Assembly (NCBI RefSeq): GCF_006538745.1
Contig: NZ_BJLR01000030.1
Span: 248,001-312,000, forward strand
Direction of reading: 5' to 3'
Source: Cellulomonas cellasea
GTDB taxonomy: Bacteria > Actinomycetota > Actinomycetes > Actinomycetales > Cellulomonadaceae
DNA length: 64,000 nt
Part shown: one piece after another, positions 38,496 to 46,809 of the stretch
Layout of the letters: each line of letters begins with the position of its first letter
How positions within the stretch are numbered: position 1 is the stretch's first letter
Position numbers and translations under genes: made by a program
Notes under the pieces: model-generated
Told to the model about the DNA's origin: nothing
Database searches by the model: none
The model's input: the letters and a program-made list of their open reading frames with translations, nothing else

Positions 38496-39332
38496 TCAGG
38501 GAGCGGGTGCGGGCGCCGCGACGGGGGTGTCGACCCCGCCGGTCAGGCCCTCGACCGACCCGTCGTCCCCGTCCGCGCCGCGCACCGCGCCGCCGGCCAG
38601 AGCCACGTCGTCGAGGTCCGCCTCGGCCGGTGTCGGCGCTGCGGCCTGCGACAGCTCCTCGAGCGCCCGGTACGCGGCGGCCGCGGCGTGCTGCTCGGCG
38701 AGCTTCTTCGCCGGCCCGGTGCCGCTGCCGCGGACCTCTCCGCCGACGACCGCGTGCGCGGTGAACGTGCGCGCGTGGTCGGGGCCGTCGCCCTGCACGT
38801 CGTACGAGGGCGCACCCAGGCCGAGCGCGGCCGAGAGCTCCTGCAGGCTGGTCTTCCAGTCGAGCCCCGCGCCCAGGTCGGCGGCCGCCTCGAGCGTGGG
38901 GCCGACGAGCCGGAGCACGACACCGCGTGCGGTCTCGAGCCCGTGCGCCAGGTAGACCGCACCGAACAGCGCCTCGAGCGTGTCGGAGAGGATCGAGTCC
39001 TTGTCGTGGCCCCCGGTCGCGAGCTCGCCCTTGCCGAGCAGCACGTACGCGCCCAGGTCGAGCTCGCGCGCGACCGACGCGAGCGCCCGCTGCGAGACGG
39101 TCGCGGCGCGCATCTTGGCGAGCTCGCCCTCGGACTGCGACGGGTGCCCGCGGTAGAGCTCCTCGGTCACGACGAGCCCGAGCACGGTGTCGCCGAGGAA
39201 CTCGAGGCGCTCGTTCGTCGGGATCCCGCCGGCCTCGTGCGCGAACGACCGGTGCGTCAGGGACAGCACGAGAAGCTCGGGGTCCAGGAGGACCCCGAGC
39301 TTCTCGACGAGCTGGGCGGCTGCGAGGCTCAT
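38496..39332 (-). CDS. rnc: Ribonuclease III
   Basis: 278 residues; cleaves double-stranded RNA in rRNA maturation. Catalytic helix [18 protein letters not shown] near residue 40, second metal-site region [13 protein letters not shown], then the double-stranded RNA-binding domain ([15 protein letters not shown] to [12 protein letters not shown]). A 55-residue disordered C-terminal tail is additional. In the conserved operon DUF177-rpmF-rnc-mutM. Confidence 0.97.
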   Translation of the reverse strand: MSLAAAQLVEKLGVLLDPELLVLSLTHRSFAHEAGGIPTNERLEFLGDTVLGLVVTEELYRGHPSQSEGELAKMRAATVSQRALASVARELDLGAYVLLGKGELATGGHDKDSILSDTLEALFGAVYLAHGLETARGVVLRLVGPTLEAAADLGAGLDWKTSLQELSAALGLGAPSYDVQGDGPDHARTFTAHAVVGGEVRGSGTGPAKKLAEQHAAAAAYRALEELSQAAAPTPAEADLDDVALAGGAVRGADGDDGSVEGLTGGVDTPVAAPAPAP

Positions 39333-39381
39333 GCGGGCGTCAGTGACGTGTGCACGCGGATCACGGCCGGCGACGTCGGCG

Positions 39382-39579
39382 TCAGCCGACCTCGTGCTCG
39401 CTACGGATCGCCTCGACGTAGCGGCGGTTGTTGTACGTGCCGCACGAGGGGCACGCCGTGTGCGGGCGCGTCTGCGCCTTGCACTGCGGGCAGGTGGCGA
39501 GCGCGGTGGCAGTGGTCTTCCACTGCGACCGACGCGCACGGGTGTTGCTGCGCGACATCTTGCGCTTCGGAACAGCCAC
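39382..39579 (-). CDS. rpmF: Ribosomal protein L32
   Basis: 65 residues; 50S protein. Begins [20 protein letters not shown] and keeps the zinc ribbon CPQC...CPSC, so this is the zinc-containing form. The GTG start is only two bases after the stop of the DUF177 gene. Confidence 0.98.
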   Translation of the reverse strand: MAVPKRKMSRSNTRARRSQWKTTATALATCPQCKAQTRPHTACPSCGTYNNRRYVEAIRSEHEVG

Positions 39580-39581
39580 GG

Positions 39582-40178
39582 CTAGCTCTCTTTCGTGTCG
39601 TCTTGCGTGCTCGTCAGGCCACCGAGCGCGGCCCACCGAGGGTCAAGGATCTCATGCGTGTGGTCCGGGTCGTCCGCCAGGCGCGCTCCGCACTCGGAGC
39701 ACAGTCCTGGGCAGTCGGGCCCGCACAGCGGTTGGAACGGCAGCACAGGGACCACCGTGTCGCGCAGCGCGGGCTCGAGGTCGACCAGGTCGCCCTCGAG
39801 CTCACGCACGTCCTCGTCGTCGTCGCCGTCCTCGAGCGCGACGGCGGCGCGGTCCGGGTAGACGTACAGCTCCTGCAGGGTGACGTCGACGTCCTCGACG
39901 ACCTCCTCCAGGCAGCGCACGCACTCCCCGACCGCCTGGCCACGGACGGATCCGGAGACCAGGACCCCCTCCATGACCGCCTCGAGCCGAAGATCCAGCT
40001 CGAGGTCGCTCCCGGCGGGGATGCCGATCACGTCGGTACCGAGGTCCTCGGGTGCCGGGACGGTCCGCTGCACGGTCCGCATCGATCCCGGACGTCGGCC
40101 GAGCTCGTGTGTGTCGAGCACGAACGGCGAGCGGGGATCGAGGTGTGTCGCGCGCTGCACGGTCCAGGTTCCCGTCAT
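39582..40178 (-). CDS. DUF177 (YceD) protein
   Basis: 198 residues of the YceD/DUF177 family, which is linked to rpmF in most bacteria and to 23S rRNA accumulation in plants and bacteria. Cysteines CVRCLEE in the middle and [13 protein letters not shown] near the C-terminus are conserved. It begins the rpmF-rnc-mutM transcript. Confidence 0.92.
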   Translation of the reverse strand: MTGTWTVQRATHLDPRSPFVLDTHELGRRPGSMRTVQRTVPAPEDLGTDVIGIPAGSDLELDLRLEAVMEGVLVSGSVRGQAVGECVRCLEEVVEDVDVTLQELYVYPDRAAVALEDGDDDEDVRELEGDLVDLEPALRDTVVPVLPFQPLCGPDCPGLCSECGARLADDPDHTHEILDPRWAALGGLTSTQDDTKES

Positions 40179-40219
40179 GAGGTGTCTCGGTCACGCCTGA
40201 CCGGCAGGACCAACGGACA

Positions 40220-40248
40220 ACAGTACGGTACGGGCGGCGCTCGCCCAA
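40220..40248 (-). promoter_or_regulatory. Promoter of the DUF177-rpmF-rnc-mutM operon
   Basis: TTGGGC (40243-40248) and TACTGT (40220-40225) are 17 bases apart, about 45 bases before the DUF177 start. Confidence 0.65.
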
Positions 40249-40269
40249 ACCGTCGGCGCGTCAGCCGGC

Positions 40270-40785
40270 TCAGTCGTCCTCGGTGCCCGAGAGCCGCCCC
40301 GCGAGCTTCGCCCGGCCCGCCTGGACCTGGCTCAGCACCCGCCCGAGGTCGATCTCGAAGTCGGCGAGGCGACGGTCGCAGTAGTCGTCCGCGTCGCGGC
40401 TGAGCATCTCGGCGGTCTGCTCGGCCTCGCGCACGATCTCGGCGGCCCGCTGGCGTGCCTGCGCGACGACCTCCTCGGCGTCGACGAGCTGCGCGGCACG
40501 CTCCCGAGCCCGGGCCAGCAGCGCGTCGGCGTCCGCCTGGGCCTCGACCCGCGCCTGGTCCGCGTCGGCGAGCACCTCGTCGGCGCGCGTGAGCTGCGAG
40601 GGCAGCACGTCGCGCGCCTGCTCGACGAGGTCGAGCAGCTCCGCCCGGTTGACGAGGACCGACGACGACATCGGCATCGCGCGCGCACTCGAGACCGCCG
40701 ACGCGAGCGCGTCGAGGATGCCCGTGAGCCCCTCGGGCTGCGTCCGGTCCTGCTCGTGCGCGTCGGGGTTGTCGTACATGCTCAT
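40270..40785 (-). CDS. sepIVA: SepIVA-like DivIVA-family coiled coil protein
   Basis: 171 residues, almost wholly coiled coil from about 45 (LLDLVEQARDVLPSQLTRAD, then ARVEAQADADALLARARERA). The size, content and position between coaD and DUF177/rpmF match SepIVA of mycobacteria, a DivIVA-like protein needed for septation and polar envelope growth. The lipid-binding N-terminal signature of true DivIVA is absent. Its ATG overlaps the coaD stop as ATGA. Confidence 0.75.
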   Translation of the reverse strand: MSMYDNPDAHEQDRTQPEGLTGILDALASAVSSARAMPMSSSVLVNRAELLDLVEQARDVLPSQLTRADEVLADADQARVEAQADADALLARARERAAQLVDAEEVVAQARQRAAEIVREAEQTAEMLSRDADDYCDRRLADFEIDLGRVLSQVQAGRAKLAGRLSGTEDD

Positions 40786-41285
40786 CCGGTGCTCCCTCCC
40801 GGCGCCGGGCGCACGCCCAGCGCCTCCCGTACCGCGTGCGCCACGGCCGGGGGCACGAGGTCCTCGACCGCACCACCGAACCGGGCGACGTCCTTCACGA
40901 GCGACGACGCGATGTGCGCGAGCGCCGGGTCGCCGACGACGAACACGGTCTCGACCCCGGACAGGTGCCGGTTCATCAGCGCCATCGGCAGCTCGGCGTC
41001 GAAGTCCGCCCCGCCGCGCAGCCCCTTGACCACCGCGACCGCGCCCTGCGCACGCACGAAGTCGGCGAGCAGGCCGACGACCGGCTCGACGCGCACGCCC
41101 GGCAGGTCCGCGACCGCCGCGCGGGCGAGCCGCACGCGGTCCTCGACGCCCAGGAGCGCCGACTTCGAGGAGTTGCTCGCGACGCCCACGACGACCTCGT
41201 CGAACATCGAGCGCGCACGGCGGACGACGTCGAGGTGGCCCAGGGTGATCGGGTCGAACGACCCGGGACAGACGGCTGTGGTCAC
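40782..41285 (-). CDS. coaD: Phosphopantetheine adenylyltransferase
   Basis: 167 residues; fourth step of coenzyme A synthesis. Signature CPGSFDPITLGHLD at residues 6-19 and the GLRGGADFDAELPMALMN segment. Complete length. TAGGTT lies exactly six bases before its GTG start, so the message is probably leaderless. Confidence 0.97.
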   Translation of the reverse strand: MTTAVCPGSFDPITLGHLDVVRRARSMFDEVVVGVASNSSKSALLGVEDRVRLARAAVADLPGVRVEPVVGLLADFVRAQGAVAVVKGLRGGADFDAELPMALMNRHLSGVETVFVVGDPALAHIASSLVKDVARFGGAVEDLVPPAVAHAVREALGVRPAPGGSTG

Positions 41286-41291
41286 GCGGCC

Positions 41292-41297
41292 AACCTA
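41292..41297 (-). promoter_or_regulatory. -10 element of a leaderless coaD promoter
   Basis: TAGGTT followed by six bases and the GTG start; no ribosome-binding site between. Confidence 0.55.
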
Positions 41298-41397
41298 CGC
41301 GAGGGCCCTCCCGGACGCGCGGAACCGCTGCTCACCCGGGTGAGCCGGGGCGTGGCTCTCACCTCGCGCAGCCCGGCGCAGCCCGGCGCGCTCCCGG

Positions 41398-42039
41398 TCA
41401 CGCTCGGTGGGCCGCCGCGTCCTCCCCGTCGGCGTCGCCGTCGTGGTCACCCTCGGGCCCGCGGTCCGCGCCGCTGTCCGAGCCGGCGTGCGCCGGCTCC
41501 GCGAACCACACGCGCGTGTCGCCGTACGCGCGGACGTCGAACCGCTCGACGCCCGGCGGCCAGGTCGGCTCGGTGCTGCGGGCGGCGCGCTCGACGACGA
41601 GCACCGCGTCCGGGTCGAGCGCGCCCGCCACGCCGAGGAGGACCTCCGCGAGGTCGTCGTCCGACACCTCGTAGGGCGGGTCGACGAGCACGAGGTCCCA
41701 CGGCGCGACGGCGGGGCGCCCGACGAAGCGCTCGGCCCGCTCGGCGACGACCGCGACGCGGTCGGTGAGCCCGAGCGCCCGGACGTTGCGCCGGCAGACG
41801 TCCGCCGCGACGCGCGCGTGCTCGACGAGCGTCGCGTGCGCGGCTCCCCGGCTGACGGCTTCGATGCCCAGCGCACCCGATCCCGCGTAGAGGTCGAGCA
41901 CGCGCGCGCCGTCGAGCACGCCCAGGTGCCCGAGCCGGGAGAAGAGCGCCTCACGCACGCGCTCGCTCGTCGGGCGCGTGCCCTTGGGCGGCACGTCGAG
42001 GGTGCGGCCGCCGACCGTCCCCGCCACGACGCGCGTCAC
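41398..42039 (-). CDS. rsmD: 16S rRNA (guanine966-N2)-methyltransferase
   Basis: 213 residues. RsmD family motifs: VVAGTVGGRTLDVP at the N-terminus, RPTSERVREALFSRL, the SAM-binding VLDLYAGSGALGIEA and the catalytic LVDPPYEV. The last 35 residues are an Asp/Gly/His-rich tail. The GTG overlaps the stop of the upstream permease as GTGA; coaD follows after about 110 bases. Confidence 0.95.
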   Translation of the reverse strand: MTRVVAGTVGGRTLDVPPKGTRPTSERVREALFSRLGHLGVLDGARVLDLYAGSGALGIEAVSRGAAHATLVEHARVAADVCRRNVRALGLTDRVAVVAERAERFVGRPAVAPWDLVLVDPPYEVSDDDLAEVLLGVAGALDPDAVLVVERAARSTEPTWPPGVERFDVRAYGDTRVWFAEPAHAGSDSGADRGPEGDHDGDADGEDAAAHRA

Positions 42040-43649
42040 CGGGCACCCCCGGGGGCCGCCGCCGGGCTCTCGCCCGACAGGCCCAGGCGCTCGGCGAGCG
42101 TCGTGGTGGTCGTGGCGACGGCCACGACGACGAGGCTCAGGACCGTCTGGACCACGACCACCTCCGGGTGCACGCGCCCGAGGAAGACGCTGACCAGCAC
42201 CGGGACGAGGCCCAGCACGAGGACGTCGGGCCCGCGCGCGAGCACCGAGGTGACGCCCGTCGGGATCGCGCCCATCGGGGTCGCGATGAGCGGGGCCGAC
42301 CAGTCGGGCGCGGGCCGGTACGCCGCGCGGACCGCTGCACCCGCCCACACGGGCACCGCGGCGACGCCGAGCGCGAGCCAGCCGGGCACGTCCTGGTGCC
42401 ACAGCCCGACGACGCCGAACGCGACGAGCGACCACGCGGCCATCGCGCCCGCGGGCACGACCATGCGCAGCAGCCGCACGTCGCGGGCCCCGAGCGGCAG
42501 CAGCCGGTCGAGCACGGGAGCCATCTCGGCGCGACGGGCGCCCTCCGCCGCCGTGGTGGTCGCGACGAAGCCGCCGACGACGAGCGCGATCGCGAAGCCG
42601 ACGGGACCGGCGAGCTCGGGGGCCGTGCCGACGAGCGCCGGGACCAGCGCGGTCGCGAGCAGCAGGACGAGCCGGCGCGGCGAGCGGAGCACGACGAGCG
42701 CGTCCGCGACGACGAGCGCCGAGGACGGTCCGCGCACGAGCCGGAGGCGGGACGCGCGCCGGCGCCGGGGCAGCGACGCGTCGGTGAGCACCCGGCCGAG
42801 CTCGCGCGTGTCGAGCGAGACGACCGCGCCGACAGCCTGGCTCGCGACCGCGCCGCCCGCGCGCAGCGAGCGCGACGGGATCCGCTCGAGCCCGCGGTCG
42901 ACCGCGACGACGAGCGCGCCCGCCACGACGACGAGCCCGACGAGCCCGAGGGGCGAGACCGCGGGCAGCCCGTCGGGACGCCACCCGGCGACGCCGCTCG
43001 CCACCGCGAGGACCACCGCCCCGGCGAGCACGAGGTCGCCGGCGACCGAGGTGGCGCGGCGCGAGACGTCGAGGGTCTGCCCGAGCGAGGCACCGAGCAC
43101 CAGGACGGCCGCTCCGAGCGCCGCGGCGAGCACGGTCGACAGGACCCGTCCGCCCGGCGCCGCGAGCACGCCCGCGTCGAGCACGCCCACCACGACGCCG
43201 CTCACGAGCGCGGCGCCGGCGGGCACGCGCGCCACGGCGGGCCGCAGCAGCCCGCGCCGCTCGACCGGGAGCGGCAGCCACCACGTCGCCTCGGGACCGC
43301 CCGCGCTCACCGGCCCGAGCCGCCCGGCGAGCGACAGCACGACGCCGGCCAGACCGACGACGACCGCGACGACGAGCGCGGACAGGCTCAGCCCCGGCAG
43401 CGACCAGACCGTCGGGGCGCCCGCGCCCGCGTCCGCGTCGGGCAGGGCCTCGCGCAGCGTCCCCGTGACGCCCAGGGCGATCCCGATGCCGATCGCGGCC
43501 ATGATCGCCGCGTAGTAGACGTCGCCGAGCAGCTCCCCGATCCCGGCGCCCGCGCGCTGGTTCGTGGTCGCGGACGTGAACCGGCGGATCGAGCGACCCC
43601 GGGGCAGCTCGCCGACCTCGAACCGGCCGACGTCGGTCGCGCCGCTCAC
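42036..43649 (-). CDS. DUF6297-like ABC transporter membrane protein
   Basis: 537 residues with about 12-14 hydrophobic helices (for example AAIMAAIGIGIALGVTG, LSALVVAVVVGLAGVVLSL). It follows the ABC ATPase gene with a GTGA overlap, so it is the membrane partner of that ATPase. The family (DUF6297-like) is restricted to actinobacteria and has no known substrate. A basic RRRRASRLRL loop lies in the middle. Confidence 0.8.
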   Translation of the reverse strand: MSGATDVGRFEVGELPRGRSIRRFTSATTNQRAGAGIGELLGDVYYAAIMAAIGIGIALGVTGTLREALPDADAGAGAPTVWSLPGLSLSALVVAVVVGLAGVVLSLAGRLGPVSAGGPEATWWLPLPVERRGLLRPAVARVPAGAALVSGVVVGVLDAGVLAAPGGRVLSTVLAAALGAAVLVLGASLGQTLDVSRRATSVAGDLVLAGAVVLAVASGVAGWRPDGLPAVSPLGLVGLVVVAGALVVAVDRGLERIPSRSLRAGGAVASQAVGAVVSLDTRELGRVLTDASLPRRRRASRLRLVRGPSSALVVADALVVLRSPRRLVLLLATALVPALVGTAPELAGPVGFAIALVVGGFVATTTAAEGARRAEMAPVLDRLLPLGARDVRLLRMVVPAGAMAAWSLVAFGVVGLWHQDVPGWLALGVAAVPVWAGAAVRAAYRPAPDWSAPLIATPMGAIPTGVTSVLARGPDVLVLGLVPVLVSVFLGRVHPEVVVVQTVLSLVVVAVATTTTTLAERLGLSGESPAAAPGGAR

Positions 43650-44338
43650 CGGGGTGCCTGCGCGATGACGTCCGCGGCCTCGTCGGCGCTCAGCAGCGGC
43701 GACTCGTCGTCGCCCACGAGCACCGCGGCGTCCGCCACGGCACGCAGCAGACCGGGGTCGTGCGTCGCGAGCAGCACCGCGCCGCCGGCGGCACGCTCGT
43801 CGCGCAGGCGCTGCGCGAGCGCGTCCTGCATGCGGCGGTCGAGGCGCTGCTCCGGCTCGTCGAGCACGAGCAGGGTGCGCGGGCGGACGAAGCCTGCGGC
43901 GAGCAGGAGGCGCCGGCGCTGGCCGGACGAGAGAGCCGCGGGCAGCGACGCGGCGTGCGCCGCGAGCCCGAACTCCTCGAGGATCCCGTCGACGACCTCC
44001 TGCGCGCCCCGCACGCCGTGGCCGCGCGCCGTGAGGTAGAGGTGCTCCGCGACGGTCAGCGCAGGGAAGTACGCGTCGTCGTCCAGCACGCTCGACACCC
44101 GGGTGCGGTACGCGACCTGGCGCTCGTCGACCTCCGCGCCGAAGACCTCGAGCGTGCCGCCCGCGGGGTCGAGCAGCCCGAGGACGGCGCGCAGGATCGT
44201 CGACTTGCCCGAGCCGTTGGGGCCGACGAGCCCGAGCACCGAGCCCGGCTCGAGCGTGAACGTCACGGGCGCGCACACCGGCTCGCCGCCGTAGCCGACG
44301 AGCAGGTCCTGGGCACGGATCACGGGCGGGGTCGACAC
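43646..44338 (-). CDS. ABC transporter ATP-binding protein
   Basis: 230 residues. Walker A GPNGSGKST near 41, signature region ALSSGQRRRLLLAAGF and Walker B LLVLDEPEQRLD, H-loop LLATHD. The signature (LSSGQ) and Asp-Glu-Pro are intact. With the DUF6297-like protein it forms a two-gene ABC system; direction and substrate are unknown. TAGTCT sits exactly six bases before the GTG. Confidence 0.9.
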   Translation of the reverse strand: MSTPPVIRAQDLLVGYGGEPVCAPVTFTLEPGSVLGLVGPNGSGKSTILRAVLGLLDPAGGTLEVFGAEVDERQVAYRTRVSSVLDDDAYFPALTVAEHLYLTARGHGVRGAQEVVDGILEEFGLAAHAASLPAALSSGQRRRLLLAAGFVRPRTLLVLDEPEQRLDRRMQDALAQRLRDERAAGGAVLLATHDPGLLRAVADAAVLVGDDESPLLSADEAADVIAQAPR

Positions 44339-44344
44339 GGCGAC

Positions 44345-44350
44345 AGACTA
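44345..44350 (-). promoter_or_regulatory. -10 element of a leaderless ABC ATPase promoter
   Basis: TAGTCT, six bases, then GTG. Probably drives the ATPase, permease and rsmD genes, which are chained by GTGA overlaps. Confidence 0.55.
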
Positions 44351-44438
44351 CGCAGTGCGTCCCGGTGGACCCCGACCGCCCGGGACCACGCGGCCGGCGA
44401 TCCCGGGGCACGCTCGAGCTCGTCGCGCGCCCGACGGC

Positions 44439-46712
44439 TCACGCCCGGTCGAGGAACTCCTCGCGCTCGCCCGCGAGCTGCCGGTCGATCGCGGCCCGCA
44501 GCGCCGGGTGGCTCTCGAGCTCGGGGTCGGCCTCGACGACCTCGCGCGCGTCGGTCCGCGCCAGCTCGATGACCTCGCCGTCCCGCGCGACCCGCAGCAG
44601 CCGCAGCGAGCTCGCCGCACCGGACTGCGCCGCGCCGAGCACGTCGCCCTCGCGCCGCAGCTCGAGGTCGACCGCGGCGAGCGCGAAGCCGTCGCCGGTC
44701 GACGCGAGCGTCGCGAGCCGGGTCGCCGCCGGGGTGCCCTCGGGCGCGTCGGCGACGAGCAGGCACAGCCCGGGGGCGCTCCCGCGGCCGACGCGCCCGC
44801 GCAGCTGGTGCAGCTGGGACAGGCCGAACCGGTCGGCGTCGAGCACGACCATCACGGTCGCCTCGGGCACGTCGACCCCGACCTCGATCACCGTCGTCGA
44901 GACGAGCACCGGCACGCGTCCGGACGCGAAGTCCGCGAGCGCCCGCTCCTTGTCGTCGGGCGGCATGCGCCCGTGCAGCTCGGCGACGCCGACGCCCGCG
45001 AGCGCCGGGAGCGCGCGCAGCTCCTCGGCGACCTGGAGCACCGCCTGCAGCGGCCGTCGGGCGGGGGCCTCCGCGGGCCCGTCGAGGTCGAGCTCGTCCG
45101 CGGCGAGCAGGTCGGCGCCGTCGCCCTCGTCGCGCCGCGCGCCCTTGCCCTCGTCGGGGTCGATGCGCGGGCACACGACGTACGCCCGGCCCCCGCGCTC
45201 GACCTCCTCGCGCACGCGGCGCCACGTCCGCTCGACCCACGCGAGGTTCTCCGCGGGGACGACGTGCGTCGTGATCCCGCTGCGCCCGGCGGGGACCTCG
45301 GTCAGCACGGACGTCTCGAGGTCGCCGAAGACCGTCATCGCGACCGTGCGCGGGATCGGCGTCGCGGTCATCACGAGCAGGTGCGGGGTCTGCGCGGCCT
45401 TGGCCCGGAGCGTGTCGCGCTGCTCGACGCCGAAGCGGTGCTGCTCGTCGACCACGACGAGCCCGAGGTCCGCGAACTGCACGGTCTCCGAGAGCAGCGC
45501 GTGCGTGCCGACGACGATGCCGGCCCGGCCGCTCGCGGCGTCGAGCAGGTTCTCGCGCCGCGCCGTCGCGCCCTGCGACCCCGTGAGCAGCGCGACGCGG
45601 GTGCTCTGCTCCGCGCCGCCGAGGAACCCGCCCTCCCCGAGCGGGCCCAGCAGCGCCCGCAGCGTCCGCGCGTGCTGCGCGGCGAGCACCTCGGTCGGGG
45701 CCAGCAGCGCCGCCTGCCCTCCCGCGTCGACGACCTGGAGCATCGCCCGCAGCGCGACGACGGTCTTGCCCGAGCCGACCTCGCCCTGTAGGAGCCGCTG
45801 CATCGGGTGCGCGGCGGCGAGCTCGCGCTCGAGCTCCTCCCCGACCGCGCGCTGACCCGCGGTCAGCGTGAACGGCAGCTGCGCGTCGAACAGGTCGAGC
45901 AGGCCGCCGTCGACCCGCGGCCGTGCCGTCGCGACCGCGCCGACCGCGCGGGACCGGCGCCGCGCGAGCTCGGCCTGCAGCACGAATGCCTCCTCGTACC
46001 GGAGCCGGTCGCGCCCGCGCTTCCAGTGCTCGTCGGCGTAGGGCTCGTGCACGTCGAGGAGCGCCTGCCGCAGGCCGACGAGCCCGTGCCGGGCCCGCAC
46101 GTCGTCGGGCAGGGGGTCGGGCAGGTCGTCCTCGGTCAGCGGGTCGAGGACCGTCCGCACGCAGCGCTGGATCCGCCACGTGGGTGCGGCGGCCGACGCC
46201 GGGTAGATGGGGATCGGGCGCGACGCCTCGAGGAACGCGCTCGCCTCGTCGTCCGCGTCGACGCCGATGAGCTGGTAGTCGGGGTGCGTGAGCTGGCGCT
46301 GCCCGCGGTAGTCCGAGACGACGCCGGTGAACAGCCCGGTGCGGCCGGCGACGAGGCGCGTCTCGTGCAGCCGCAGCGCGCCGCGCCGTTTCGCGAAGAA
46401 CGTGAGGTGGAGCTGGTGGCTGCCGTCGGTCACGACCGCCTGCAGCATCGCCCCGCCGCGCGAGCGCATCTCACGGATCGTCGCCTGCCGCACCTCCGCC
46501 ATGACGGTCACGTGCTCGCCCACGACGAGGTGCGCGAGGTCGGTGAACGCCCCCGGCTCGGAGTACCGGCGCGGGTAGTGCCGCAGCAGGTCCCCGCTCG
46601 TGCGCAGTCCGAGCTTCGCGAGGGGCGCGGCGCTGCGCTCGCCCAGCACGCGGGCCAGCGGCTCGTCGAGCCGGGGCACGGGACGCACGACGGCGTCGTC
46701 CGGCACGCTCAT
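44439..46712 (-). CDS. recG: ATP-dependent DNA helicase RecG
   Basis: 757 residues; remodels stalled forks and branched DNA. N-terminal wedge/OB domain (VGEHVTVMAEVRQATIREMR), then superfamily 2 helicase motifs: Q-motif region, I LLQGEVGSGKTVVALRAM, II VVVDEQHRFGVEQRD, III LVMTATPIPRT, V STTVIEVGVDVPEAT and VI LHQLRGRVGRGS. Full length. Located after the DAK2 gene as is usual in actinobacteria. Confidence 0.97.
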   Translation of the reverse strand: MSVPDDAVVRPVPRLDEPLARVLGERSAAPLAKLGLRTSGDLLRHYPRRYSEPGAFTDLAHLVVGEHVTVMAEVRQATIREMRSRGGAMLQAVVTDGSHQLHLTFFAKRRGALRLHETRLVAGRTGLFTGVVSDYRGQRQLTHPDYQLIGVDADDEASAFLEASRPIPIYPASAAAPTWRIQRCVRTVLDPLTEDDLPDPLPDDVRARHGLVGLRQALLDVHEPYADEHWKRGRDRLRYEEAFVLQAELARRRSRAVGAVATARPRVDGGLLDLFDAQLPFTLTAGQRAVGEELERELAAAHPMQRLLQGEVGSGKTVVALRAMLQVVDAGGQAALLAPTEVLAAQHARTLRALLGPLGEGGFLGGAEQSTRVALLTGSQGATARRENLLDAASGRAGIVVGTHALLSETVQFADLGLVVVDEQHRFGVEQRDTLRAKAAQTPHLLVMTATPIPRTVAMTVFGDLETSVLTEVPAGRSGITTHVVPAENLAWVERTWRRVREEVERGGRAYVVCPRIDPDEGKGARRDEGDGADLLAADELDLDGPAEAPARRPLQAVLQVAEELRALPALAGVGVAELHGRMPPDDKERALADFASGRVPVLVSTTVIEVGVDVPEATVMVVLDADRFGLSQLHQLRGRVGRGSAPGLCLLVADAPEGTPAATRLATLASTGDGFALAAVDLELRREGDVLGAAQSGAASSLRLLRVARDGEVIELARTDAREVVEADPELESHPALRAAIDRQLAGEREEFLDRA

Positions 46713-46809
46713 CGCCGACCCCCTCCGCGCGTCGCCGCCGTCGCGTCCGGCACCGGCAGCCCCGAGCGCACCTCGGCCGCCGCGCCGACCCCCGCCCGTG
46801 CCCGCACGC

